From NCBI RefSeq assembly GCF_910589235.1, contig NC_060972.1, forward strand, positions 1,749,435-1,813,434: 64,000 nt of DNA, in the 5' to 3' direction. The notes under the pieces were generated by a model that saw only the letters and a program-made list of their open reading frames with translations, did not search any database and was not told where the DNA came from. The position numbers and the translations under genes are program-made. The DNA is from Vespa crabro (taxonomy: Eukaryota > Arthropoda > Insecta > Hymenoptera > Vespidae). This document shows, piece after piece, positions 1 through 10,770 of the stretch (positions are counted from its first letter, which is position 1; each line of letters opens with the position of its first letter).

Positions 1-28
1 TTTTAATTTTGACGTGATAAAATACTAA

Positions 29-31
<3 letters not shown>

Positions 32-69
<38 letters not shown>

Positions 70-88
70 TCTCTTTCTTTCTCTGTTT
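32..88. repeat. (TC)n tract
   Basis: A pure TC dinucleotide run covers about the first 30 bases and grades into CT-rich sequence. It is a polypyrimidine tract on the + strand. Confidence 0.95.
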
Positions 89-441
89 CCTTTTATAAAC
101 ATTTTATTTCGTAAGAAACAAAAAATATTGACTCAAGAGTAGCTTATTAGAAATGCAGTGATTATTTTTCTCAAAGATCACTTTTTAACTGGAAATATAT
201 CAATGAAAAATGAATAGATACTATGATATGTGTATATCAATGAATATGAATGATATTCGTTTATTATTTATTGTATAAATATTTTCATAAAGAAGAAATT
301 TTATTTTACAATTAATTTTTATATTTCAGAGGAATAACAATACAAGAGGAATAAAACTATATATTGGTTGTAACACACATATATAAATAATATATATATG
401 CATAATTTTTGTATTATATTTATATAATATAATATGTATGC

Positions 442-444
<3 letters not shown>
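89..444. other. AT-rich unique sequence
   Basis: No gene is supported. The minus-strand frame here reads Tyr-Ile through the following (TA)n tract and is an artefact of that repeat. Confidence 0.7.

Positions 445-485
<41 letters not shown>
445..485. repeat. (TA)n tract
   Basis: An uninterrupted TA dinucleotide run of about 41 bases. Confidence 0.95.
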
Positions 486-491
<6 letters not shown>

Positions 492-601
492 TGTTAATAA
501 ATGTCACATTACTATTATCAATTATTATATCACTTGATTACAATTTGTATTGTACAGTAAATTTCGTAAAATAAGATAGGAACGTTGTAAGAGATGGTAT
601 T

Positions 602-650
602 AAAAAAAAAATAAAAAAAAAAAAAAAATAAAAAAAAAAAAAGAAAAAAC
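602..650. repeat. A-rich tract
   Basis: Poly(A) interrupted by single T or G bases. The flanks show no target-site duplication, so it is not evidence for a retroposed tail. Confidence 0.9.
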
Positions 651-659
651 AAGAAGGAA

Positions 660-1135
660 AGAATTACGTTATCACCGATAGGTAAGAGGAGAAAATGAAT
701 CGTTTAATTTTAAAATGACTTTTAGAAAAGCGTGGTTACCGGATTGGGAACTTTGAAAACAGAAGCCGCACTGCCATGTAGCTTTGAGATTGGAGGCGGT
801 CTCTAATGCCCTACTAGTGATTGATTACATCTTAAAGTTTGAACTAGCTCGCTCTCGCGTTTCGTATCACTTTCTCGTTCTACCTACACGACTATATCAA
901 TGATAGATCTCTTAGGTAGGTACCGCCATCTTTTTTCCACGGCAAATGATAAAACGATTTAGCCCTGCGCCGATTTAAAAACGATCTTTCTTTCGACGCT
1001 ATTACCTTCTTAATCGCGTTCTTATCTCGCAACCTCATTGTCAGTTTCGATTCCATTACTTTTAGTGAAAACTCAGAACATTAGCTTTAGCTTATGTCTC
1101 TATTGTTTATCGTCAATAATGATGCTAATTCATAC
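660..1135. other. Unique, GC-richer island, no gene recognised
   Basis: This stretch has mixed composition with several CpGs (around 840-1030) and no low-complexity repeats. No open frame of useful length crosses it and no RNA gene is recognised. It is one of many short islands of non-repetitive sequence in the window. Confidence 0.5.
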
Positions 1136-1281
1136 TTCTCGATAAACCATAGGAAGGCTCGAATTCTTTCACAACTTTTTTTTTTCTATTTTAACTCAAC
1201 AGATTACAATTTTATTCGTATTAATAAATATTTTTTTAACTTTATGATAAAATAATAAATAAATACAAATAAAATTAATAG

Positions 1282-1292
1282 TAAATAAATAA

Positions 1293-1332
<40 letters not shown>
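1282..1332. repeat. (TAAA)n and (AT)n compound tract
   Basis: Four to five TAAA repeats run directly into about 34 bases of AT repeat. Confidence 0.95.
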
Positions 1333-1334
<2 letters not shown>

Positions 1335-1520
1335 GTCGATTTCACATAAAATACAAATTTACAAAATGCATGCCACAATGCAAGGCATCTAACTTAATGA
1401 AATTCTCTATGCATGTATTATTCAGTTGTTAAGAAATATTTTTGAAATGTTTACGTACACTATTGTGAATATACCTTTTTATTCACGTAAGTTACTTTTT
1501 AATTATTTATTATTTTCTTT
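1335..1520 (+). repeat. Dispersed direct duplication, copy 1
   Basis: This segment matches 2892-3056 in the same orientation. Shared blocks in order are CATAAAATACA, GCATCTAACTTAATGAAATT (copy 2 has GCATCCGACTTAATGAAATT), TTAAGAAATATTTT and GTGAATA-ACC. The copies are clearly related but diverged by substitutions and small indels. The offset is about 1,557 bases. No coding capacity is evident, so the origin may be an old segmental duplication or an unidentified interspersed repeat. Confidence 0.75.
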
Positions 1521-2039
1521 GATTTAATTATATCATTTTACTTTTAGAGATATTCTTTATTCTCTATTTTTTTTTTTGTTTTTTTTTGTTTTAATACTTC
1601 GATTTATCGTTCTTGCATTTTCTTGTTATTTTGTATTTTTTCTTTTTTTCTTTTTTTTTCGTGTTTTATATTTGAATAAAAAACATATTTAAATTTGTGT
1701 ATTTTTTTTAAAAGCGCTATTTTTTCGAATTAAAAGATGGACTTCGTGAGATTGTATAAAAAAAAAAAAAAGAAAATAATTGTATAATATTAGTTATACT
1801 GTATTAATTATACTACATAATATATAGTACATAAGTAATACTATTACTTAGTTTATTATAATTATTGTTTATAATTATTAATTTTTAATATATTATCATA
1901 TATGCATATATAATTATTTTACTCTATTACGTAATAATAATAATAATAATAATAGTAATAATTTAATTTTTGATAATAATAATATATATTTATTGTTAGT
2001 TAAGAAAAATTAATTTAAGAAAAAATAATTGGAAATATT

Positions 2040-2040
<1 letters not shown>
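1521..2040. other. AT-rich stretch with T and TAA tracts
   Basis: T-rich blocks lie at 1569-1650, an A14 run near 1760 and a (TAA)n run at 1932-1953. No gene or RNA is supported. Confidence 0.7.

Positions 2041-2105
<65 letters not shown>
2041..2105. repeat. (TA)n tract
   Basis: About 65 bases of perfect TA repeat, among the longest AT tracts in the window. A second short run lies at 2161-2177. Confidence 0.97.
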
Positions 2106-2106
<1 letters not shown>

Positions 2107-2177
2107 CATATTATATACATATGTTACATACATGTACATAATATACAACATTATAGAAAAATATATATATATATATA

Positions 2178-2600
2178 GTCGTACATTTTTATTCTCATTT
2201 TCTCAATAATTTCTCGATAAATAATTTCCTGATATATCCAATAAGACCGATTCTAAATATATTTTAACTATTGTAGAACTCCTGAAATGGGGATAAACTT
2301 GTCAATATCCACAACTGACGATTCCATATCGTTACATGAATATTCGATACGGTGTGTCCCTGTGTCAACTTGGAAAACATTTTCTTACAAAGATCATTTC
2401 TTATTTCCCTGACTTCTTTAACCACACTTCAAGCGATTCTATTTTCAAAGTGAAACTTTTTTGTGGTATGAGTTATTAAAAATTCGAAATGAAATAAAAA
2501 GGATAAGTGAAGAAAGGCTCAATGGATTGTTCAATTGTTTTTCAATATAGCAAAATATACTTGTGCCTTGACAATATCATCCTTATCTATGAATTGGAGA
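2178..2600. other. Unique sequence, no gene seen
   Basis: Moderately AT-rich non-repetitive sequence. No open frame, RNA gene or transposon end is recognised. Confidence 0.5.
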
Positions 2601-2603
2601 AAA

Positions 2604-2640
2604 GGGGTAGGGGGCGAGGAGGGTGGGGTGAGGGGGAGGG
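2604..2640 (+). other. G-quadruplex motif
   Basis: Six G runs of three to five bases (2604-2607, 2610-2614, 2621-2623, 2625-2628, 2632-2636, 2638-2640) are separated by loops of one to six bases. This exceeds the minimum four-run G4 rule on the + strand, in otherwise AT-rich DNA. Confidence 0.8.
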
Positions 2641-2891
2641 CGAACGGATGGGTAATATGAATCAACATTCCTAACAACAATGAGGGTCAACAAACATTGG
2701 TCATTTTTTTCCTTTCGAGTCGAATTCTTTGTATTATCTTTTTCTATTATATTTGAGCGAGCTCCTTCTCTTCTTTCTGATCACTTTTTTTTCCCTTTTC
2801 CACGTTCTATTATCACTATCCCTTCGGTTCTTGAATTCATCGTTGGCAAGACCAACGTCTAACTCTCACACCATCATATCTTGTGTAGGCT

Positions 2892-3056
2892 CGTTGAGTT
2901 CGCATAAAATACATTTACAGTGCACGCCTTGCGAAAGGCATCCGACTTAATGAAATTCCCTCTGTATTATTCGTTATTAAGAAATATTTTCGTGCAAGTA
3001 CCATTATCAACGTGAATACCGATGATAATAACTTTTTAAATAAATAAGTTAATTTT
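2892..3056 (+). repeat. Dispersed direct duplication, copy 2
   Basis: This copy pairs with 1335-1520. It is somewhat GC-richer (CGCATAAAATAC, GCACGCC, GCATCCGACTTAATG) than copy 1, which has lost several CpGs to TpG or CpA changes. That pattern fits copy 1 being the more decayed of the two. Confidence 0.75.
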
Positions 3057-4540
3057 CAAGCATTTCGTTTATTTAACAACAACAACAACAAAATAAATAA
3101 AATCGTTGTCTTACATTTTAAAGATCTTTTTTGTTCCTCTGCTGTTCGTTTTTTGTCCGTTCCTTTTTCCTATTTCCTTCGGATACATCGATTTATCTTC
3201 TTGTTGTCTCGCAGTTTTTCTTTTCTAATACATTTAAATGCAAAACATTTCAAAAAGGAGAAGAAGAACTTGCGGAATCTTCCGCGGAGTTTTTTCAAGA
3301 GTATCCTCGATACGTTGAATGACGTCCTTCCATTTTTTTATTTTTTTCAATCGTATCAATGGATAAATACAGTAAATACAAAGGGGAATATTTATTAACG
3401 ACTTATTGATTAATCATTTTCTAAGATGTCCTGCCTATAAATAACTAAGTATATTTTAATTATTTATAAAGAAAAAAAAAAAAAGGATCCGTTTTTATGA
3501 TATTTATTAGACACTTTATTGTGATTGAAATCAAAGCATTTGTTTTTCAAATAAACAGTATATACCTATTTATATATATATATATGTGTGTGTGTATTTT
3601 TTTTTAAATCTTTATCTACACTTATATACGATCGATTATATATTATCGATTATCTATGCATTTTTATCTTAAACTTTAATAGACATTACTCGTGTAACAT
3701 CGTGTGTCCATTATTATTATTCTCTTAAATCAATAAAATTAATAAATAATTAGCTTTTCATAAGTAATATCTACATAAGATGGATTAGTACATACTTATT
3801 AATATTAATACTAATCATACATAAAAAAAACTTTAAATTATCATTATGTATGCACATTTCCCGATGAAATAAGCTACGCTATTACATTCAGATAATGTTT
3901 AGATAAGGTTTTACCTCGACAAAAAAAAAAGAAAAAGTTATATCAAGATATAATACCGATTAGAGACGACGTTAATGAAAGAGCTTATTATAAATAATGC
4001 GATAATGTAAGATCGAAAATTTGCGAACATTTATGTTTATTAAACAATCGCATTATCGCCTATCTCCAATCTATGTTTTCAAATATTTTGATGATACTAT
4101 TTTTGAAAAATTTCGAATTAAAATTATCTATATATATGTGTGTCTATATCTTTGTCTATAGAAATATCTAATGAAAAGTCTTTATATTTAAAACGTAAAG
4201 AGAATGCAATTCAACAAGTCTGTTTTCGTAAGAGATGCATCTAAACTTATCTATAAACAATAAGTAGATATAACAAACTTCTTCCTTATTCTCACTTTAA
4301 ATATTTCTCATTTCTACTTAATGTCTTATTGAATATCTTAAATGATATAAAATATGATAAAGTTTTAATCTTTCCTATCTACCATTGAGAATATTGTTTC
4401 ATAATATTAATATTCCACATTTAATGTATTCCCTTTCTTTTTCTCGTTAAATTACAAAAGCTAGCATGTTCATTGAAAATTTTGCATATATATATATAAA
4501 CGTAGTATATTTCAAATTTTAATTTTACATATATACGTAT
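3057..4540. other. AT-rich stretch without genes
   Basis: This stretch contains (AAC)n near 3077-3092, T-tracts at 3124-3350, (TA)n(TG)n at 3571-3596 and an A-run at 3921. Short frames here are T-rich shadows. Nothing functional is recognised. Confidence 0.7.
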
Positions 4541-4720
4541 CATTTCACGAAGAATCTTAAATCAAGAATCGTAGAATAGTAGTAAGAAGAATGATAATAA
4601 CAAAGGATAAATAAGAAGAAAGGAAATGGAAGAAAAATAGAAGGAGGAGTAAGAGTAGGAAGAGAAAGAGAAGGAAAAGGAAGAGAGAGGAGAAGGAATA
4701 AATGTAGAAACTGGGCGAAA
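4541..4720. repeat. Purine-rich GGA/GAA tract
   Basis: From about 4575 the + strand is almost purely A and G with interspersed T. The opposite-strand frames through it read Phe, Leu and Ser and are not genes. Confidence 0.8.
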
Positions 4721-4899
4721 AGGAACAAGGAGAATTCGTTCTAAACCGTAATTTGCACGGATCGCGGACCAAGCTGGTGGAACACGAAAACGCGCGGTTG
4801 TGCCGCTACTCAGATCCTCTTCCTTTTAAAAGGAAGCTAGGTAAAAGGAGCTATGTAGAATGTCACATGAACTGAAGTCACATTACCATACGATAGTGG

Positions 4900-4900
<1 letters not shown>
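4721..4900. other. Short GC-richer island
   Basis: Non-repetitive sequence with several CpGs around 4735-4815 (GCACGGATCGCGGACC). No gene is recognised. Confidence 0.5.

Positions 4901-4946
<46 letters not shown>
4901..4946. repeat. (AT)n tract
   Basis: A perfect AT dinucleotide run of about 46 bases. Confidence 0.97.
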
Positions 4947-4948
<2 letters not shown>

Positions 4949-5099
4949 TAAGTATATATAAATAAGGTATATACAGGTATGGATGTAAAAGTATAGATAT
5001 ATGTAGACTATGTATTTAATAAGGTCAAACTGTATCGCAAGAATGTGTTGCACATTGCCGGACTAAAGATCCAAATTAAATATTTCCTACTAAGTTCTT

Positions 5100-5104
<5 letters not shown>

Positions 5105-5158
<54 letters not shown>
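5105..5158. repeat. (GA)n tract
   Basis: A perfect GA run of about 54 bases. Such tracts are the classic binding substrate of insect GAGA-type factors. Whether it is bound here is unknown. Confidence 0.97.
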
Positions 5159-5162
<4 letters not shown>

Positions 5163-5863
5163 CTTGCTACTATTATTCAATCTGAAAAGCGTAAATAAGA
5201 ATATAAGTAAGAACAAATAAGAATAATGAAAGAATTAGAATTTTTCAATGTATTACTCTAAGTAATTATTTTAAAATATTACTATATGTAATCTAATTAT
5301 CTATTGAATTATGAATAGCAACGTAAAAGTACTTTAATAATTAATTAGAATTAAATGGGAAAAATTTTGGAAACGCATTGAAATATATTTGATATCATTG
5401 TTTCCCGCGTGATTGCAATGATGTTCTGAAAATTATTAGTATAATTGTTATAATAAGAAAATTATATAAATTATTGAAGAAACGTAAGACATTAAAATAT
5501 ACTTACTTAAAATGTTCATTGATACTTGCAAGAAAAATATCATAAGAGACGTCCTTCGATGTTTACTCGTCGGAGAACGAAGAAGAACTGATCCCGTAAT
5601 CGTTAAAGTCAATTAAAAGAACGAATATGTTTATATCACACAAGGTCAACTACACCGAAATAAGAATTTTTAAGTAACGAAATTTTAAATTAATATTATT
5701 TTAAGTTTTCTTTCTCCCGTGCGTTATGATCATTGTAATAATTTTAAAGAAATCATTTATATCATTATATCATAATGATTTAAATATATGCAAAATTGTC
5801 GAAGTCGTTAAGGCATTTATTTTTCTGACGCGATTTTATTATTTCCTTTTTTACCTTTTCTTC
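5159..5863. other. AT-rich unique sequence
   Basis: No gene is seen. A perfect 8-bp inverted repeat (AAATCATT at 5750-5757, AATGATTT at 5774-5781) could form a small hairpin. Confidence 0.6.
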
Positions 5864-5912
5864 AAAAAAAAAAAATAAAAAAAAAAAAAATAAAAAAAAA
5901 AAAAAAAAAAAA
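5864..5912. repeat. A-rich tract
   Basis: Poly(A) broken only by single T bases. Confidence 0.9.
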
Positions 5913-5984
5913 TAACCGATAGTTTTTTCTTCAAAAAATTATAGAAAAAAAATCGATTGTTAGGATGAACCATTACAAAATCAT

Positions 5985-6147
5985 GGATGATGAACGGCCT
6001 TGAAACTCAAAGGATAAGGTTTCCCATGAGCGACTTTATCCTTATCCCATACGTTTTTAAGTCAAGAATATTAAACCGTGGAAGATGTGAGGGAAGAGAA
6101 ACGACGGTAATACCTTGGAATACCCTTCCCATAGGATATGGAATGAG

Positions 6148-6186
<39 letters not shown>

Positions 6187-6420
6187 AAGAGAAAGAGAGA
6201 GAGTTTGAGGGTCGCGCACGCAAGGGCAAATTTTGGCCGTATAGAGAAGGGTTGCTGGTTCTCCTCGAGCTGGTTGCCCTCGGCTTTGATGACGTCATCA
6301 TCTGCTCTAATGCTCAGACATTACCGGGTTTAATTATTCCCTGCCTTCGCGAACTCCTTGGCTTTTCGTCGTTCCTCGTTGCTTCTGTGCCGACAGTAAT
6401 CGCTCGCACCCTTACCTTTT
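5985..6420. other. Unique island around a GA tract
   Basis: Non-repetitive, CpG-containing sequence lies on both sides of a GA/GAAA tract (6144-6203). Open frames crossing it on either strand depend on the tract (Arg-Lys-Glu or Leu-Ser-Phe runs), so no gene is called. Confidence 0.5.
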
Positions 6421-6444
6421 GACGAGAAAACGAGAAAATCGTAG

Positions 6445-6541
6445 GAGAGAAAGAGACAAAGAGATAGAGATAGAGAAAGAGAGAAAGAGAGATAGAGATA
6501 GAGAGAAAGAGAGAAAGAGAAAAAGAGAGAAATGGAGAGAT
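6445..6541. repeat. GA/GATA imperfect tract
   Basis: A purine tract with interspersed GATA units. The following 6549-6620 is A-rich. Confidence 0.9.
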
Positions 6542-6673
6542 CTCTGAATGAAAAAAAAAAAAAAGAAAAAAGAAAAAATAAGAAAAAAAGAAACAAATAA
6601 AAAAAGAAAAAGGAAGTAAAGTAGAGTTATATCGAGAGAAAGAGAGACGAAGATATAGATATAGAAAAGAATA

Positions 6674-6677
<4 letters not shown>

Positions 6678-6707
<30 letters not shown>
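6678..6707. repeat. (CA)n tract
   Basis: Fifteen CA dinucleotides, one of the few AC arrays in the window. Confidence 0.95.
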
Positions 6708-6711
<4 letters not shown>

Positions 6712-6754
6712 GATATGTATACATATCTACAAATAAATTACAGAAAATGTAGAA

Positions 6755-6757
<3 letters not shown>

Positions 6758-6797
<40 letters not shown>
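6758..6797. repeat. (GA)n tract
   Basis: A perfect GA run of about 40 bases. Confidence 0.95.
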
Positions 6798-6801
<4 letters not shown>

Positions 6802-7125
6802 GCTTCTTGCAAAATGCTTGCCTTTTTATAACGTGCCAATGATGAAGATGCTGACGAGGAGAAGCAGCGAGCTACGATTAACGATAGCATAATATCAGCT
6901 TGTATGTATATGTATCTGTGTGTGTGTATATAAGTGTGTGTCTATGAGAGAGAGACAGAGAGGGAAAACACTCTTCTCGTTATTCCGCGCTTAACACTCC
7001 GAGTATCCAGCATTGTGCCAAGGTTTCTTCCTTATTTCTACAAGTTATATTCGCATCTCTCTCAGAACATTTCTCATTCTGGATATCGGTAGTACCTTCT
7101 CAACGATTTTATTACCCTTCATTTG
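6798..7125. other. Unique island
   Basis: Non-repetitive sequence with moderate GC. It contains a short (TG)n(TA)n stretch at 6917-6931 and a short GA tract at 6946-6964. No gene is recognised. Confidence 0.5.
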
Positions 7126-7285
7126 AAATGTATGTTCTTTCGACGTTTATAATGGTTTTCTCTCTTTCTATCTCTTTCTCTCTCTTTTCTAATCACTCTT
7201 TCTCCTTTCTTCTTATCACATCCATAAATTTTATAATTCGAAAAAAGAAAAATCTTTATATATTGTGTCGGCAAAAAGAAAAAAG

Positions 7286-7362
7286 AAAGAGAGAGAGAAT
7301 GAGAGAGAGAGAGAGAGAGAGAGATGGTCCTTTTCTCTCTCCCTCTCTCTCTCTCTCTCCTT
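7286..7362. repeat. (GA)n-(CT)n foldback
   Basis: A (GA)n arm ends at 7324. After about six unrelated bases and a short T-rich stretch, a (CT)n arm follows to about 7361. The arms are reverse complements, so the locus can fold into a long hairpin or cruciform. Confidence 0.9.
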
Positions 7363-7556
7363 CGAGTTTCCTTTTGTTTGACTACTTACGAAGGATCTCG
7401 AATATTTGATCCAAGCGAGAAGGCAATGCTTCATGGAACGTGACGTTTCGATTTTCGCCAAGATTCTTTTCAATATTTTACCGGCGATATCGAGAGAATA
7501 GTATCCTGCGTGAGTATCAAGAGAATAAGAACGAAAGAAAAAGAGAAAAAAAGATA
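7363..7556. other. Unique island
   Basis: Non-repetitive sequence with CpGs (GATATCGAGAG, CCGGCGATATCG). The 176-residue minus-strand frame crossing it is mostly Leu-Ser and Arg-Glu from the flanking tracts, so it is not called. Confidence 0.5.
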
Positions 7557-7568
7557 GGGGGGGGGGGC

Positions 7569-7615
<47 letters not shown>

Positions 7616-7654
7616 GCGGAAGGAAAAAAGGAAGAGAGAAAGAGAGAGGAAGGA
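7557..7654. repeat. G11 run plus (GA)n tract
   Basis: An 11-base G homopolymer (7557-7567) is followed by GA repeats (7571-7612) and purine-rich sequence. Such a G run is rare in this AT-rich window. Confidence 0.95.
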
Positions 7655-7797
7655 TATGCCCATATTTCACAAGGACTTTGGTTTCTATGTAATATTGAAA
7701 TTATTCGCGTGCGTTGCGTATACGACGAAAGTTTTTCAATTTCTATTCTAAAGCCTTCCACTTTTTGATTACTATTCGATAAAAGTATATATATAAG

Positions 7798-7834
7798 TAT
7801 ATATATATATGTGTGTGTGTGTGTGTATGTGTGT
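7798..7834. repeat. (TA)n(TG)n compound tract
   Basis: TA repeats change to TG repeats at about 7811. Confidence 0.95.
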
Positions 7835-8323
7835 AGATATTTATTTCAAAATGATTTTAAAATAATGAAAATCATTCTAATCATAGTATACGTATATTAT
7901 CGATGTACATAATAGATTAGACGTCTGTCGAAGTGTCCACAACAGTGATATCGTTAGGTAAATGACACGTGTTACGTCATTTACATATTCGATTCTTCGT
8001 ATTAGATATGCACGTGCATTCAATAACACTAAACAAATAATAATCTCTATTTCCTTACATGCATAGATACATACATATGTCAATCAATATCGAATATCGT
8101 TTGGTGAACATGCAAAAGAGGAAATAAAAAAGAATTAAAAATGAAGAAAATATAAAAGAGTAAAAAAGAAAGAAAAAAAAAAAAAAAAAAAGAAAAAATC
8201 AAAAAGAATTTTGTTCGAATATGTTCGAAACTCCATTAGAAAATCCATCGAACTCGTGTACTCGTTTTCACAGTTAGAAAAAACTTTATCAATAATTTCG
8301 AACTATCCGTCTTTGTGTCCGAT

Positions 8324-8329
<6 letters not shown>
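7835..8329. other. Unique AT-rich sequence with an A-tract
   Basis: Palindrome-rich CACGTG (about 7968, 8011) and TGACGT-like words occur near 7960-8015. An A-rich tract lies at 8160-8198. No gene is seen. Confidence 0.55.

Positions 8330-8369
<40 letters not shown>
8330..8369. repeat. (TC)n tract
   Basis: A perfect TC run of about 40 bases. Confidence 0.95.
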
Positions 8370-8374
<5 letters not shown>

Positions 8375-8577
8375 AAAGCTCAGCACAGAGAATAACCGTC
8401 AGCTAATAACTCTTCATCAAAGTCTATGATACCCTTCGACTTTCCAAATCCATCAATGCCAATACTCAGGATATTGATTCCATGACACCTTTCCTAGAGA
8501 AAGAAAGTCTAGAGTTCATAGACCAAAAGACATATGCATGGAAGATTTGAGAGACGTTGGATGTATCAAGCTTGTCA

Positions 8578-8580
<3 letters not shown>

Positions 8581-8650
<70 letters not shown>
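8581..8650. repeat. (AG)n tract
   Basis: Seventy bases of perfect AG repeat, one of the longest uninterrupted arrays in the window. The Leu-Ser frame opposite it is an artefact. Confidence 0.98.
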
Positions 8651-8653
<3 letters not shown>

Positions 8654-8874
8654 GAAAGAAAGAGATACAGAGAGATAGATAAGATAAGATAATATACATA
8701 CCTTAACGTTTTCATTTCTTAACAATATTATTAGACTGATTAAAATTCATTATTATCAGAACATTTCATTTATATCATTCAATATCTCATTTTTCTTTTT
8801 TTACACATACGACTTTTTATGGAACATTCAATTCTTCAAATAGCATTCATTTTAAAATCACAAAACAATTTATA

Positions 8875-8922
<48 letters not shown>

Positions 8923-9320
8923 ATTCCTTTGTTTGAAATAACCTTGGTATTATAAATACGTATTTTAAATTAAATTTCAGATCTATTTAAACAACGTAGC
9001 GGAATCTTTGTATAGATATAAATTTTGATATAAAATGGAAAGATTTGAAAAGATTTTTAATACGATTATCATTGGTATCAATTTTTTACGAAAATGAATA
9101 TATTTATATTGAAAATTTACATAAGTTTTTTTTCCTTTTTTTTTTTTTTTTTTTAAATAAAAGCTAAAAAATAATTTAGTGTCGTATATTAAATTTTACT
9201 CTTTTCCAAATGCGATCAAAATCATTCTTATGAAAACGTTTTTAAATAATCTCTTCGAAGTTAAATTCTGTTTAACATCTTTAATATCTCTAATAATCTT
9301 CAAAATAAATTATTTGTTAC
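8651..9320. other. AT-rich stretch with a TTA array
   Basis: A (TTA)n array lies at 8876-8921 and a T-tract at 9126-9155. Otherwise it is AT-rich unique DNA with no supported gene. Confidence 0.7.
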
Positions 9321-9323
9321 ACG

Positions 9324-9379
9324 ATCTCTCTCCTCTCTCCCCTCCTCTCCTCTCTCTCTCCCCTCCCCTCCACTCCTTT

Positions 9380-9411
<32 letters not shown>

Positions 9412-9423
9412 TCTCTTTCTTTT
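9324..9423. repeat. CT/CCT polypyrimidine tract
   Basis: One hundred bases of almost pure C and T, starting as CCTCT units and ending in (CT)n. Confidence 0.95.
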
Positions 9424-9685
9424 CGCTATGATAAGAATATAGAATACGTATGCGTACGTAAGATATTATTGAACAAAGAAAAAACATAAATAATGTCTGT
9501 TACTATCACGTGAGCCGTACTATGTTTTGATTTTTGTCGTCCTTTCGTTCCTTTCATTTCGTTTAGAGAATTATTGTCGATCAGGTCGTAAGAGAGTGAA
9601 CATCGAGCGAAAACGTAAGTTAAGAAATAAATTTTAGCTTTAATTTTATTCACATTTAATTAAATTTATATCAAGTATGCTTTTA

Positions 9686-9688
<3 letters not shown>

Positions 9689-9746
<58 letters not shown>
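9689..9746. repeat. (AT)n tract
   Basis: A perfect AT run of about 58 bases. Confidence 0.97.
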
Positions 9747-9748
<2 letters not shown>

Positions 9749-9839
9749 TTTAAATTAATCCTCTATCTGTAAGTATAATTTCAAAGTACATATTCGTATC
9801 CGTAATTTTTTCTATTATGTATATTTCATTTTATGGCGA

Positions 9840-10275
9840 TAAATTTTAACGTCGATGGATCCAACACGATCATTAAATTTACATGAATAGTATTATAGAA
9901 GTAGTAAAATCATGATCCTGAAAATATAGCCGTCTAAATCGATGAATTTCACGATCGAATAATAATAAAATCGAATCACATATAATCCTAACATATCGAT
10001 CAATCAACGATATTCATAGTTATATCTATGTAAGAAATATAACAAATTAATATCGTAACAATAAGCAATTGTATTAATAGAATTAATTTTTATACATAGT
10101 AAAAAAAAAAAAGAAAAAAAAAAAGAAAAAAGTATAATTCTAAAAATGTTATCATAAAGATCTATAAATTTGTCGATCGTATATTAAAACTGAATAACGT
10201 GTAATCCTAACGCATCGATGAACCAATAACGATGATAGTCGTCTCCATCGTCTTCATCATCGTCGTCGTCGTCAT
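9840..10275 (+). repeat. Degenerate tandem duplication, about 219-bp unit
   Basis: Unit 1 (about 9912-10123) and unit 2 (about 10132-10275) align around AATCCTAACATATCGAT at 9984 and AATCCTAACGCATCGAT at 10203, with CGATCG and AACGAT blocks in the same order. A shorter earlier copy may begin at about 9840 (AACGTCGATGGATCC). A mixed A-rich tract (10100-10133) separates the units. No coding function is seen. Confidence 0.7.
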
Positions 10276-10284
10276 AGTCGTCGT
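10246..10284. repeat. (CGT)n-like tract
   Basis: Interrupted CGT/CAT trinucleotides sit at the edge of the CpG-rich island. Confidence 0.9.
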
Positions 10285-10454
10285 CACGAATTGTACATCG
10301 ATTAAGAGAAGGAAAATGGTGGAAGAGAAACGTGGAAATGGCTTGAAACGTTCCAAGAGGAATAATTTACTCTCGCGGATAGCGTTTTGCGGCCACGGTT
10401 CGGGGAATCTCATATCCGTCTGAGACGGCTGATAACAGGCAGGACGTAGAAGAC

Positions 10455-10668
10455 GAGGATGAGAAGTAAGAGGAAGAAGGAGGAGGAGGAGGAGGAGGAG
10501 GAGGAGAGACGCGGAGGGCGAGGGACAGGAATGTAGAAAGAGGAAGAGGAAGAGGATGAGGAGGAGAAAGAGAGAGGAGGGAATAAAGTAGAAGTAGCAA
10601 GAAGAGGTGGAGGAATAGGTGGAAGAAGAGGAAGAGGAAGAGGAAGGAGGAAGAGAGTAGACGTCGAC
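10455..10668. repeat. Long polypurine GGA/GAA tract
   Basis: About 210 bases of nearly pure purine on the + strand, including (GGA)n at 10479-10506. The Ser/Leu-rich frames on the minus strand come from this tract. It could adopt triplex (H-DNA) structure. Confidence 0.9.
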
Positions 10669-10692
10669 GTTTGGCGCGTCGATTCCAACATT

Positions 10693-10770
10693 GTCGATGG
10701 CGTCGGCGTCGGCGTCGGCGTCGACGTCGGCATCGGAGTCGGCGTCGACGTCGGAGTCGGCTCTCTAGCA
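10693..10770 (+). repeat. GTCGGC hexanucleotide minisatellite
   Basis: Repeats of GTCGGC with GTCGAC and GTCGGA variants form a CpG-dense block. The minus-strand frame reads Pro-Thr repeats. It is compositionally unlike the rest of the window. Confidence 0.9.

Noticed and set aside
602..650. Poly(A) tract as a retroposon tail
   Set aside because: No flanking target-site duplication and no upstream SINE or LINE-like sequence could be seen.
6314..6724. 136-residue minus-strand open frame
   Set aside because: It is composed of Tyr/Leu/Ser/Phe/Val-Cys runs read through GA, A-rich and (CA)n tracts. Stop codons are rare in such tracts, so openness is expected.
7231..7761. 176-residue minus-strand open frame
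   Set aside because: Leu-Ser and Arg-Glu runs from CT and GA tracts make up a large part, and the unique middle has no recognisable domain.
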